Positions 43,482 to 51,174 of a stretch of DNA of 51,174 bases are shown piece by piece. The notes beneath the pieces were generated by a model. It was given only the letters and a program-made list of their open reading frames with translations, made no database searches and was not told where the DNA came from. The stretch spans positions 1 through 51,174 of the forward strand of contig JAZKAD010000048.1 in the NCBI GenBank assembly GCA_040389305.1, written 5' to 3'. The translations under genes and the position numbers were made by a program. Each line of letters opens with the position of its first letter. Position 1 is the first letter of the stretch. Source of the DNA: JAZKAD01 sp040389305 (GTDB lineage: Bacteria; Pseudomonadota; Alphaproteobacteria; Rickettsiales; Rickettsiaceae).

Positions 43482-44018
43482 ATGTTTAAGTGCTTCTTGC
43501 TTATCTTCGCATTCATTACTTCTTCTTACGCTGCGGAGCTTCACCTCCTCCCCGCAGAATCTGTTCATGTGCAGTCTAGCGTTAAGAGAGGTTCCGACTA
43601 TAAACATCAAGCTCCAGTACTTCTGATTAGTTGCGTAGATTATAGGTTTCCAGATGAGATAGCAGATTTTATGCAAAAGCGCGGAGCTTTAGATAAATAT
43701 GCCCATCTTATCGTAGCAGGAGGATCAATAGGGATTGATAATTTACTATACCCGGACCTCAGAGCTTCTTTTATAACCCAGATGCGCTTACTCAAAGATC
43801 TTTATAATTTTCATACAATTATCTTGCTCGATCATAGAGATTGCGATTTATTCAAACTCATCCATGGTGATAAACATACAAACAATCCAGCTGATGAAGA
43901 AGATATGCATAAGCATCACTTACACAATGTGAAAAAGCTTATTTTAGAAATATATCCTGACATGAATGTCGAAATGCTCCTTATGGCAGTCGACGGTAGC
44001 GTCATAACAATAAAATAA
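43482..44018 (+). CDS. Exported beta-carbonic-anhydrase-like protein
   Basis: The 178-residue protein has a signal peptide (residues 1 to about 18). It then shows the zinc-site pattern of beta-carbonic anhydrases: Cys51, Asp53 and Arg55 in SCVDYRF, and His118 and Cys121 in LDHRDCD. GGSIGIDNLL corresponds to the conserved Gly-rich loop. At under 180 residues it is shorter than active beta enzymes, so catalysis and oligomerisation need proof. AGGT precedes the ATG by eight bases. The NLS-bearing gene follows ten bases after its stop, so the two share a transcript. Confidence 0.8.
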   Translation: MFKCFLLIFAFITSSYAAELHLLPAESVHVQSSVKRGSDYKHQAPVLLISCVDYRFPDEIADFMQKRGALDKYAHLIVAGGSIGIDNLLYPDLRASFITQMRLLKDLYNFHTIILLDHRDCDLFKLIHGDKHTNNPADEEDMHKHHLHNVKKLILEIYPDMNVEMLLMAVDGSVITIK

Positions 44019-44028
44019 GGTAGAAAAG

Positions 44029-45693
44029 ATGGTGGGAAAGAAAAACCCTACAGCGGCGGCGAAAGCAGCTGCTGTAACAAAAGAAGCTAAGCCTGCACAA
44101 ACACCTAAGTCTACTACTCCTAAACAAAAAGCTGTAGTAAAGCAACAATCTACACCTCCAGAAAAAAGTCGTAGCGGAAAAAAAAATAATAATCCAAAAG
44201 GAACTAAACAAGAAGCACATAATACAAGACCAAAGGTCGGGTCAGTTGATAAAATGTCAGGAGCTGAATTCCCAGCTACTCTTGCTGCAAAAGTAAATGA
44301 GGCTGCAAAAAAAAGGGCAGAGAAAGAGGCAAAAGCTATAAAAACAAAACAAGAGAAAGCATCAAAAAGAACAGCTGAGCATCAAGCAAATATAGCTAAA
44401 AAGGCAGAGAAAGTGGCTGCAAAAACTCCTGAGCCTGCTGTAGTTGCTGCGCAAAAATCTGCCTCTGCCTCTGCCTCTGCCGCTAACACCACTCCTACTC
44501 AATCTACACCCGCGGTAGAGCCAACAACCACAAGACCTCGCAGCAAGACAGTATTTGAAGCTTCAGAAGTACCAGCCTCTCAAAATCTGTCTACTACCGT
44601 GCAACAGACGCAAGGAGTACCGCCCCCGAAGACGGAAAGGGTAGCAAAAGCCGAAGAAAGCCTAGATGCTAAGCATGCAGCTTTTCTTGCTGAGGGGAAG
44701 AAGTTGCATGAAGTAAATCAAAATCAGCGCAGTGATAAAGTAAATAAATTCCTCAACGTGGACGCGGAATACGAAAAGATGAGGCAAGGACCATCCCCTC
44801 AACCCCTGAATGCAGAAAGGGTAAAGAAAGCTGAAGAAGGCCTAGAAGCTCAGTATTATGCTAAGCCTGAGGAAGAGCCTGGACCTCCTAGGAATAACCT
44901 ACCTCCCGATAAGGACCTAGCTAACTATGTAGCGAGAGAAAAAGAAGGAGCTGCAGTGGGGGCGAATACAACAAAAGCAGCGAAGATGCAAAAAGCCTCA
45001 CCATCTACAATGTCTAATAGCACCACTCCTACTACCGCAAAACGCCGTACAAGGAAGAAGCGCAAAGTAGTATCGCGCTCCTCACAACCCCAGACACGGG
45101 CAAAGGCTTCAGAGCAACAAGGACCATCCTCACCACCAGCTCCTTGCGCATTCGGAAAGGGCGCTGAAGCTCACAAGGGGGTCGCAAAAGCCGAGACTTT
45201 CGAGCAGGCCATGAAGGAATATCAAGCCCATGGCGCAGCGAACAAAGATCTGCAATTCCAAGCATTACCTCAAGACCCGAAGAACCCGGGCGTTACTCTC
45301 TTCATTCCGCCTGGCATGGATCCAAAGTCAGACGCGGCTAAAGATCCCAAAAACCAAATCCGATGCACCATGGTGGATGGTCAGCCAAACTATGTGGTTC
45401 CACCAGGTATGGAATGCGTCTTACCTCCACAAGACTTATCACGGACCATGGGCCAAGGAAGCTGGAAAATGGAACAAGTGACAAAAGGCGGGCGGGACGT
45501 TGTCGCAGCCGATCCAAAAACTCGTGAAGCAATAAAGGGTCCCGGCGGTGTAGACAGAGTAAAACCATCTGTTGCAGAATATATGCAAAAAAAATGGGAA
45601 AAGAGCGGCGGTGTGAATAGTAAAACATCTACTCAAAATACAGCACGAGCTCAGGGGCACGGACAAAATAAAGGTCAGTCTACAGGACGATAA
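44029..45693 (+). CDS. Disordered Lys/Ala/Pro-rich protein with nuclear localisation motif, candidate effector
   Basis: This 554-residue protein belongs to no family I recognise. It is low in complexity and mostly Ala, Lys, Pro, Thr, Glu and Gln, with a helical charged region at about 85-130. It has no signal peptide or membrane segment. Residues 338-346 read KRRTRKKRK, a strong match to a classical eukaryotic nuclear localisation signal, next to a Ser/Thr/Pro-rich stretch. Two repeats share the pattern ERVxKAEExLxA (203-214 and 263-274), and PPGM occurs twice (427-430, 457-460). The C-terminus ends HGQNKGQSTGR, hydrophilic and basic like many type IV secretion signals. Together these suggest a protein injected into the host and sent to the nucleus; this is inference. 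AAGG precedes the ATG. Confidence 0.78.
   Translation: MVGKKNPTAAAKAAAVTKEAKPAQTPKSTTPKQKAVVKQQSTPPEKSRSGKKNNNPKGTKQEAHNTRPKVGSVDKMSGAEFPATLAAKVNEAAKKRAEKEAKAIKTKQEKASKRTAEHQANIAKKAEKVAAKTPEPAVVAAQKSASASASAANTTPTQSTPAVEPTTTRPRSKTVFEASEVPASQNLSTTVQQTQGVPPPKTERVAKAEESLDAKHAAFLAEGKKLHEVNQNQRSDKVNKFLNVDAEYEKMRQGPSPQPLNAERVKKAEEGLEAQYYAKPEEEPGPPRNNLPPDKDLANYVAREKEGAAVGANTTKAAKMQKASPSTMSNSTTPTTAKRRTRKKRKVVSRSSQPQTRAKASEQQGPSSPPAPCAFGKGAEAHKGVAKAETFEQAMKEYQAHGAANKDLQFQALPQDPKNPGVTLFIPPGMDPKSDAAKDPKNQIRCTMVDGQPNYVVPPGMECVLPPQDLSRTMGQGSWKMEQVTKGGRDVVAADPKTREAIKGPGGVDRVKPSVAEYMQKKWEKSGGVNSKTSTQNTARAQGHGQNKGQSTGR
44458..44481 (+). repeat. Hexamer microsatellite GCCTCT inside the NLS-protein gene
   Basis: About four tandem hexamers of the type GCCTCT encode a Ser-Ala repeat (SASASASAA). 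Length changes by slippage would keep the frame and vary the protein. Confidence 0.85.
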
Positions 45694-45822
45694 TGATAGT
45701 GACACTACCCTCTGAGCAAGGCTCTGTAGTGTAGCGTCGTGTCACCGCGCCTTCCTGCGCTCCCCTTATACACAAAGTTCCAGATTAGATAATCGATCAT
45801 TTAATCTGGAATTTGGTATCAC
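45694..45822. other. Convergent intergenic region with inverted repeats
   Basis: Two alternative stems share one arm region: ACACTAC (45702-45708) with GTAGTGT (45726-45732), and GTGACAC (45699-45705) with GTGTCAC (45739-45745). A perfect 10-base-pair hairpin follows, TTCCAGATTA (45778-45787) with TAATCTGGAA (45802-45811). Its right side and flank recur, with changes, at 27141-27162. It likely separates the transcripts of the NLS gene and gyrB. No gene was seen. Confidence 0.5.
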
Positions 45823-48264
45823 TTAAACATCTAGATTCACAACGTTTAGAGCGTTGGCTTGGATAAAGTCGCGGCGAGGCTCGACAACACTACCCATGAG
45901 CGTTGAAAAGACTTCCTCAGCAGCATCTTGATCTCCTACTTTGACTTGCAAGAGCCTTCTAGTTAAAGGATTTAATGTAGTTTCCCAAAGCTGCTCAGAG
46001 TTCATTTCTCCAAGACCTTTAAAGCGTTGAATGGTAAGGCCCTTTTTGCCAGCTTCTAGGATAGAGTTAAGCATTTCAGAAGGGAGATGGATATCCGTCT
46101 TTTGTCCCTTGACAGTGAGTTTCACCACTCCTTGGAACATAGAGCATAAAGGCGCGGCGTATTTAGTAAGCTGAATAAACTCAGGAGCTTCGAGATAAGA
46201 CCTAGACAAGACATTGGATTCTTTAATACCGCGCACGAACCTAGTAAATATTACTTTACCTTCATTAAGCTTTGCTTCCCATGGAGTTTTATCAGGCTCA
46301 GACTCTCCGCTAGAGAGCTTGGCGATAACGGGCGCAGTCAAAGCTAGCGTAGAATTCTCGTCAAATAAATCCGATCTAAGGGCGTTACTAATGGCCAAGC
46401 ATTCACCGATATTTGTCTGGAGCTTGCGGGCGATTTGATCCCTTGCAGAAACGAATTTTGTAAGTTTATACACTATTTCAACGAGCTCTTGCCCTGAAAA
46501 TATACGGCCATCACTGGTTTCCATAGTTGCGTCGTTACTTACTGCATCTATAAGATACCCCTCTAAGGCGGCTTCATTCTTAAGATACAGCTCGTTACTA
46601 CCTCTCTTTACTTTATAAAGAGGCGGCTGGGCTATGTATAGATATCCCAAATCTATAACTTCGCGCATATGGCGATAAAAAAACGTTAGCAGTAATGTAC
46701 GAATATGAGATCCGTCCACGTCAGCATCCGTCATAATGATGATTTTGTGATACCTGACTTTCTCCGGCGCAAAATCTTCTTTGCCTATACCAGTTCCAAG
46801 GGCTGTAATTAAAGTACCCACTTGCTCGGAATTTAGCATTTTATCAAAGCGAGCTCTTTCCACATTAAGGATCTTACCTCTAAGCGGCAAAATAGCCTGA
46901 GATTTCCTATCCCTACCCTGCTTAGCCGTACCGCCCGCAGAATCTCCCTCTACTATAAAGACCTCAGATTTTGCAGGATCTTTTTCTTGGCAGTCAGCAA
47001 GTTTGCCTGGAAGATTTGATATCTCTAGGGCAGATTTACGACGCGTTAGCTCTCTAGCTTTCCTAGCGGCTTCTCTCGCTACCGCAGCTTCAATGATTTT
47101 AGCAGCAATATTTTTAGTGTCAGCAGGATGTTCTTCAAACCACTGAAGCAGTTTATCATAAACCGCTGTTTCAACTACAGGGCGAACCTCGGAGCTAACT
47201 AGCTTATCTTTCGTTTGAGATGAAAATTTTGGATCCGGAACTTTTACGGACAAAACGCAAGATAACCCCTCTCTGGCATCATCGCCGGATAAAGTAACTT
47301 TAGCCTTTTTATTAAGACCATTTGCTTCAATGTAATTATTGATTACGCGGGTTAAAGCCGCTTTAAAGCCTATGACATGGGTACCGCCGTCACGTTGGCG
47401 TATATTATTGGTAAAGCTTAGTAAGTTTTCGTGATAAGAATCATTCCACTGCATAGCAACTTCAACGCTGATCCCTGATTTTTCATCGCTATGAGCTACC
47501 GAGATTGTAGGATGCGCAGCGATTTTACTGCGGTCGATATATTTAACATACGCCTCTACTCCGCCCGTATACAAGAACTCGATCTCTTGAATATCAACGG
47601 CTCTTGCGTCAGTTAAAATAATCCTAACTCCTGAATTCAAGAATGCAAGCTCACGAAGGCGATGCTCTATTGTAGCGAAATTGAATTCAACATTAGTGAA
47701 GGTCTCCGCGGAAGGATAGAAGGTAACTTCGGTTCCTTTTTTGCCACTGACATCCCCCACCTCTTTTAATGGCGCTACTGCATCACCATTGCGGAAACGC
47801 ATATAATACTCCTTCCCGCCGCGCCAAATTTTGAGGTCAAGCCAATCTGAAAGAGCATTGACAACAGACACACCAACGCCATGAAGGCCACCGGAAACTT
47901 TGTATGAATTTTGATCAAATTTACCGCCAGCATGAAGCTGAGTCATGATCACTTCTGCTGCTGATATTCCCTCCTCTGAGTGTATATCAGTTGGAATACC
48001 GCGGCCATTATCCCGCACAGTCACTGAACCATTGGCATTTAATATAACATCTACGCGGTCACAGTGACCCGCCAATGATTCATCAATAGCATTGTCTACC
48101 ACTTCATAAATCATGTGGTGAAGACCAGTTCCGTCATCGGTGTCGCCGATATACATTCCTGGGCGTTTACGCACCGCCTCTAGCCCCCTCAGAACCTTGA
48201 TAGAATCTGCTCCGTAATGGCTTTGGCCTAGTTCGTCTTTTTCTTGCGTATTTTCTGTTGACAT
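45823..48264 (-). CDS. gyrB: DNA gyrase subunit B
   Basis: GyrB is the ATPase half of gyrase, which adds negative supercoils. The 813-residue protein (E. coli 804) shows the GHKL ATPase motifs EVVDNAIDE, DNGRGIPTD and GGLHGVGVSVVNALS, the transducer, the TOPRIM motif EGDSAGGTAKQGR with DADVDGSHIRTL, and the final QRFKGLGEMN. The start at 48264 (MSTENTQEKDE) is preferred; the frame extends 22 codons upstream into the promoter. No Shine-Dalgarno is obvious. Confidence 0.96.
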   Translation of the reverse strand: MSTENTQEKDELGQSHYGADSIKVLRGLEAVRKRPGMYIGDTDDGTGLHHMIYEVVDNAIDESLAGHCDRVDVILNANGSVTVRDNGRGIPTDIHSEEGISAAEVIMTQLHAGGKFDQNSYKVSGGLHGVGVSVVNALSDWLDLKIWRGGKEYYMRFRNGDAVAPLKEVGDVSGKKGTEVTFYPSAETFTNVEFNFATIEHRLRELAFLNSGVRIILTDARAVDIQEIEFLYTGGVEAYVKYIDRSKIAAHPTISVAHSDEKSGISVEVAMQWNDSYHENLLSFTNNIRQRDGGTHVIGFKAALTRVINNYIEANGLNKKAKVTLSGDDAREGLSCVLSVKVPDPKFSSQTKDKLVSSEVRPVVETAVYDKLLQWFEEHPADTKNIAAKIIEAAVAREAARKARELTRRKSALEISNLPGKLADCQEKDPAKSEVFIVEGDSAGGTAKQGRDRKSQAILPLRGKILNVERARFDKMLNSEQVGTLITALGTGIGKEDFAPEKVRYHKIIIMTDADVDGSHIRTLLLTFFYRHMREVIDLGYLYIAQPPLYKVKRGSNELYLKNEAALEGYLIDAVSNDATMETSDGRIFSGQELVEIVYKLTKFVSARDQIARKLQTNIGECLAISNALRSDLFDENSTLALTAPVIAKLSSGESEPDKTPWEAKLNEGKVIFTRFVRGIKESNVLSRSYLEAPEFIQLTKYAAPLCSMFQGVVKLTVKGQKTDIHLPSEMLNSILEAGKKGLTIQRFKGLGEMNSEQLWETTLNPLTRRLLQVKVGDQDAAEEVFSTLMGSVVEPRRDFIQANALNVVNLDV

Positions 48265-48305
48265 AATGACTAATTGATATGAGGAATATGTGATAACGCA
48301 TGCAA

Positions 48306-48317
48306 GCAAGCGCTTGC
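48306..48317. promoter_or_regulatory. Palindrome at the expected gyrB transcription start
   Basis: GCAAGCGCTTGC is a perfect 12-base palindrome lying directly downstream of the -10 box of the gyrB promoter, a typical place for a repressor operator. The protein that might bind it is not known. Confidence 0.4.
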
Positions 48318-48318
48318 A

Positions 48319-48347
48319 ATCATATACCAAGAGCCACTTCTCTGCAA
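48319..48347 (-). promoter_or_regulatory. Promoter of gyrB
   Basis: On the minus strand TTGCAG, a 17-base spacer and TATGAT end 54 bases before the gyrB start. Confidence 0.55.
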
Positions 48348-48387
48348 AGGAAAAGTTGGATTGTAACCCCTTACACTTATTTATTAC

Positions 48388-49077
48388 TTACGAATGAGAG
48401 TGATCNNNNNNNNNNTGATGATGCTTATAGCTACCGATCTGAGATAATGTTGAGGTATGTATATTTTCAGGCTTACCGCTGCAACATAGATGGCGGTTTA
48501 GGCATAGCACCTTGTCAGAATTCTGCATTACGGTATGCATATCATGCGAGATCATAAAAATCGCAACCCCGTAAGACTTTCTAAGCTCTTCCAGCAAAAG
48601 ATAAAACTCTTCCTGTCCTGCAACATCTAAACCTTGTGTTGGCTCATCTAGCACAATAAGATCCGGGCTTCCTAGCATCGCGGAGGCTAAAAACACTCTT
48701 TGCAACTGCCCCCCCGAGAGAGTGCTAATCTGGACATCCGCAAGCCTATCAAGCTCAGCAAAATGCGCAACTTTTGCGATATTGCTACTGTTTTTGCCAG
48801 CAAGATATTTTACTAAAGATTTTACGTCTAAAGGCATATTGCAGTTAAAAGTAACTTTTTGGGGGATATAAGCATAGTTTTTAGTCGTATATGTTATGCT
48901 TCCAGAAGTTGGTTTATCAATTCCAAGAAGTAGCCTTGCGATCGTAGTCTTGCCAGCACCATTGGGACCCACAAGAGTCGTGATACTGGAAGCTTCAATA
49001 ACAAAGCTAACTTTGTCTATTACGCAGTGGCCTGCATAATTTTTAGACACATCTTGGAATGCGATAATCTCAGACAT
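48388..49077 (-). CDS. znuC: Zinc ABC transporter ATP-binding protein
   Basis: ZnuC powers zinc uptake with ZnuA and ZnuB. The protein of about 229 residues has Walker A GPNGAGKT, signature LSGGQLQR, Walker B LIVLDEPTQGLD and the His switch ISHDMH. The sequence follows ZnuC (HLCCSGKPENI near the end). The C-terminus is His-rich (KHH, then the gap, then DHSHS), common for zinc-transporter ATPases. The ten-N gap lies exactly in that tail, so its length is uncertain. znuA and znuB are not in the window. It follows nrdB by 20 bases. Confidence 0.92.
   Translation of the reverse strand: MSEIIAFQDVSKNYAGHCVIDKVSFVIEASSITTLVGPNGAGKTTIARLLLGIDKPTSGSITYTTKNYAYIPQKVTFNCNMPLDVKSLVKYLAGKNSSNIAKVAHFAELDRLADVQISTLSGGQLQRVFLASAMLGSPDLIVLDEPTQGLDVAGQEEFYLLLEELRKSYGVAIFMISHDMHTVMQNSDKVLCLNRHLCCSGKPENIHTSTLSQIGSYKHHXXXXDHSHS
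48406..48415. other. Assembly gap (10 N) in the His-rich tail of znuC
   Basis: The gap falls in a repetitive His-codon stretch, a probable cause of the assembly break. Confidence 0.98.
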
Positions 49078-49097
49078 ATTTCTTATATCCAGATGAA

Positions 49098-50105
49098 TTA
49101 ACTCGCAGCATTCGTAGTAGGTACTGGCGCTCCCTTGCTATCCATCTCGGTAAAAACATCTTCCCAAGAACCGGTAGTTGCTGCTTTTGTATATTCCGTA
49201 ACTCGATTTTCAAAGAAATTAGCATGCTCCATGCCGTTTAAGATTTCGTCTAGCCATGGAAGGGGATTATTATCCACAAGGTAAATCTCCTTAAGCCCCA
49301 ACTGCATAAGCCTTCTGTCTGCTATATAACGAATATATTGCTTCACTTCACGACTAGTTAAGCCTTCAATACCACCCACCTCGAAGGCAAGATCAATAAA
49401 TGCATCCTCGAAATGTACGATAGTAGCGCAGGCTTCATACAATTCACCACGTAACTTTTCTGTCCATACTTCTGGATTTTCACGTATAAAAGTTTTAAAA
49501 AGCATGATGATGGAATTTGTATGTAAAGTCTCATCGCGTACAGACCAAGTAATAATCTGCCCCATACCCTTCATTTTGTTGAAACNNNNNNNNNNGAGCA
49601 TAATTGCAAATGATGCAAAAAGCTGTAGGCCTTCTGTGAAAGCCCCAAACACCGCAAGAGTGATAGCTATATCCTCTTTGGTTTTAGTTCCAAAGCGCTG
49701 CATGTAATCATACTTATCCTTCATTTCCTTATATTTCATGAAGGCTTGATATTCTATTTCAGACATGCCTATGGTGTCTAATAAATGAGAATATGCTGCA
49801 ATATGGATAGTCTCCATATTAGAAAAAGCCGCTAGCATCATCTTTACTTCAGTCGGCTCAAACACCTGCGCATAATGCTTCATATAGCAGTTATTCACTT
49901 CAATATCTGCCTGGGTAAAAAACCTGAAAATCTGTGTAAGCAAATGCTTCTCGCCTGCGCTTAAATTGTATTTCCAGTCCTTAACGTCATCAGCAAGAGG
50001 TACTTCTTCAGGAAGCCAATGAATCTTCTGTTGCATATGCCAAGCTTCGTATGCCCAAGGATATGAAAAAGGCTTGTAAATAGGACTTGCACTAAGTAAT
50101 GACAT
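49098..50105 (-). CDS. nrdB: Ribonucleoside-diphosphate reductase small subunit (class I)
   Basis: NrdB holds the di-iron tyrosyl radical used by NrdA to make deoxynucleotides. The 335 residues (counting the gap as written) show ligands Asp67 (TQADIEV), Glu98 and His101 (NMETIHIAAYS), radical Tyr105, a further Glu in FTEGLQLF and Glu/His in RDETLHTNS. The ten-N gap at 49586-49595 replaces four residues of the conserved stretch before FNKMKGMGQ, which fits the family without changing length. nrdA is not in the window. It lies 14 bases downstream of the second transporter-kinase gene. Confidence 0.95.
   Translation of the reverse strand: MSLLSASPIYKPFSYPWAYEAWHMQQKIHWLPEEVPLADDVKDWKYNLSAGEKHLLTQIFRFFTQADIEVNNCYMKHYAQVFEPTEVKMMLAAFSNMETIHIAAYSHLLDTIGMSEIEYQAFMKYKEMKDKYDYMQRFGTKTKEDIAITLAVFGAFTEGLQLFASFAIMLXXXXFNKMKGMGQIITWSVRDETLHTNSIIMLFKTFIRENPEVWTEKLRGELYEACATIVHFEDAFIDLAFEVGGIEGLTSREVKQYIRYIADRRLMQLGLKEIYLVDNNPLPWLDEILNGMEHANFFENRVTEYTKAATTGSWEDVFTEMDSKGAPVPTTNAAS
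49586..49595. other. Assembly gap (10 N) in nrdB
   Basis: The frame and expected protein length are both preserved, so the true gap is probably close to ten bases. Confidence 0.98.
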
Positions 50106-50119
50106 ATGTCTCTCTCTTA

Positions 50120-51174
50120 TTATAATTTTATTGGTAACTTTATTCTAAATACTGCACCTTTAGGACCATCACTTTCTGCCACGATAGTGCCATTATGCGC
50201 TTCAATTATTTGCTTAGCAAGAGTAAGGCCCACACCTCTACCACTAGCTACACTTTTAGTTCTAGAGCTTGTAGTAAAGACTCCAAAAATATCATATAGT
50301 TCAGATTTCGGGATTCCTATTCCCTCGTCCTTAATCGAGAGCTCTATTTCTTTGGCAGTTTTATATAGATTAAGCTCTATCTTCCCTTTTTTGCAATATT
50401 GAATCGCATTAATTATCACGCTATCTATAGCCATTCCAATATAATGGCTGTCACATGTTAAAACTGCATTTTCATCAATATTAAGTACAAAGCTTCTTTT
50501 TCCTAAATCCTTGTCTTCAATATACACCTTCTGACAAATCGACAATCTTTCTCTCATCAAAGCCCCTATATTGACTGGCTCTAAATCAAGCAAGTAATTC
50601 AAGGTGGCGAATTTCGATAAATTCACAAGATTCGACGCCCAGCTATTAAACCTCTCTGAGCTTTTTGCAATTTCATGAATTGCCTCTTTTCTTTGCTCGT
50701 CACTAAACTTGTCATAGCCATATTCAAGAACCTCTATCATGCTAGTAACTCCAGTAATTGGAGTTCTACTTTCATGCTCGATATTTCTTAAAAACTCGTT
50801 CTTGCTGTCCATTGCACGTACAAGTTCTGCTTTTTGATATACTATTTTTTCTTCCATGTAGTCTATCTTCTCCCCCAAAAACTCCTCATGATCTTGCTGG
50901 GGTTTCAGGAATCCTATAAGTACGCTACTGAACATCAAAAGTAAGTACATCATTTTGAACTGGATGCCTATGCTAGATATATCGCCTATAGGCTCGCCTA
51001 CAAAAAAACTATAAAACTCTGCCCCTAAAAACGCATAGGAAGCAATCATAAAAATCGCCACATACCATCTAAGCAAAACAGAAAGTACGACAAAATTAAG
51101 CATCAAGATCATGAGCTGGAACTGACCAAATCCACTAGCAATAACAAGAATTATTGGAGCCGAGACTAAGATAT
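50120..51174 (-). CDS. Second transporter-type sensor histidine kinase, 3' part
   Basis: The frame stays open to the window edge, so the 5' part is missing. The visible 351 residues begin with hydrophobic helices that align with the helices before the kinase domain of the protein at 20185-22974. The kinase follows: H box NIEHESRTP (His codon at 50774-50776), N box DSVIINAIQYC, G1 DEGIGIP and G2 SGRGVGL. Long stretches agree with the first copy, such as LRNIEHES and SSER-SWASNLV. By analogy the missing part is probably a sodium/solute symporter. Here the H box keeps the usual Arg. nrdB follows after 14 bases. Confidence 0.9.
   Translation of the reverse strand, partial: ILVSAPIILVIASGFGQFQLMILMLNFVVLSVLLRWYVAIFMIASYAFLGAEFYSFFVGEPIGDISSIGIQFKMMYLLLMFSSVLIGFLKPQQDHEEFLGEKIDYMEEKIVYQKAELVRAMDSKNEFLRNIEHESRTPITGVTSMIEVLEYGYDKFSDEQRKEAIHEIAKSSERFNSWASNLVNLSKFATLNYLLDLEPVNIGALMRERLSICQKVYIEDKDLGKRSFVLNIDENAVLTCDSHYIGMAIDSVIINAIQYCKKGKIELNLYKTAKEIELSIKDEGIGIPKSELYDIFGVFTTSSRTKSVASGRGVGLTLAKQIIEAHNGTIVAESDGPKGAVFRIKLPIKL

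Noticed and set aside
1..51174. Insertion sequences, prophage, CRISPR arrays, toxin-antitoxin pairs
   Set aside because: No transposase, integrase, phage structural gene, regular spaced repeats or recognisable toxin was found on either strand.

Overview
The window is an AT-rich, gene-dense alphaproteobacterial chromosome segment, best explained as Rickettsiales. The evidence is a set of alphaproteobacterial/mitochondrial-type complex I genes (nuoG, nuoH, nuoI and accessory subunits of the NDUFA12 and NDUFS4 types), SdhE, CarD, DivK, a rickettsial-type S12 protein, scattered ribosomal operons, and many short exported proteins of unknown function. Lipid A/Kdo genes (waaA, lpxK, an LpxL-type acyltransferase) argue against Anaplasmataceae. 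The retained order rpsL-rpsG-fusA-tuf argues against Rickettsia itself, where fusA and tuf are known to be separated. A Midichloriaceae-like or other deep rickettsial lineage fits, but the family is not resolved from sequence reading alone.

Layout. 1-3100: str operon on the minus strand (rpsL, rpsG, fusA, start of tuf) with a recognisable promoter. 3176-7692 (minus): an exported protein of unknown function coupled to ettA, a terminator, then trmD-rplS, where rplS carries an apparent 5' frameshift. 7693-8042: a 350-base gap with nested inverted repeats. 8043-12000: a lipoprotein-type S9 peptidase, a TraX-family membrane protein and an outer-membrane beta-barrel protein with a near-consensus promoter. 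12070-13813 (plus): divK, rnhA, NDUFA12-like, mlaD. 14071-16848 (minus): carD, a stand-alone antiporter subunit, tRNA-Thr, rpsP, rpmG. 16918-25001 (minus): a tightly overlapping operon nuoG - symporter/histidine-kinase fusion - nuoH - nuoI - UPF0114 - sdhE - alpha/beta hydrolase. 25142-27026: a divergent pair of exported proteins (FKBP-like and intradiol-dioxygenase-like). 27309-29122 (minus): rpsB-tsf with a structured leader. 29447-30634: two unknown proteins, one basic and one acidic. 30742-32430: pgsA, grxD, an RluB-type pseudouridine synthase. 32450-37944 (minus): NDUFS4-like, rppH, a divergent polysaccharide deacetylase, ctpA, mlaC, mlaA and a TPR-methyltransferase. 38045-43067 (plus): aspartate aminotransferase, DUF374, waaA, lpxK, lpxL-type. 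43241-45693: tRNA-Gln, an exported beta-carbonic-anhydrase-like protein and a 554-residue disordered basic protein with a eukaryotic-type nuclear localisation motif. 45823-51174 (minus): gyrB, znuC, nrdB and the 3' part of a second symporter/histidine-kinase gene.

How the genes fit together. Respiration (complex I core, accessory subunits and SdhE), outer-membrane lipid homeostasis (MlaA, MlaC, MlaD, lipid A acylation, Kdo transfer, PgsA) and translation (S2, S7, S12, S16, L19, L33, EF-G, EF-Ts, EF-Tu, EttA, TrmD) dominate. Regulation is sparse: CarD, DivK and two paralogous transporter-kinase fusions. The best candidates for undescribed biology are the NLS-bearing protein beside the exported carbonic-anhydrase-like protein, the basic/acidic pair at 29.4-30.6 kb, the kinase fused into the nuo operon, the catalytically doubtful intradiol-dioxygenase-like secreted protein, and the exported protein coupled to ettA.

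The assembly contains four runs of ten N (10592, 38966, 48406, 49586), each inside a gene. Their true lengths are unknown, and one of them breaks the reading frame of the aspartate aminotransferase. No insertion sequence, CRISPR array or prophage was seen.
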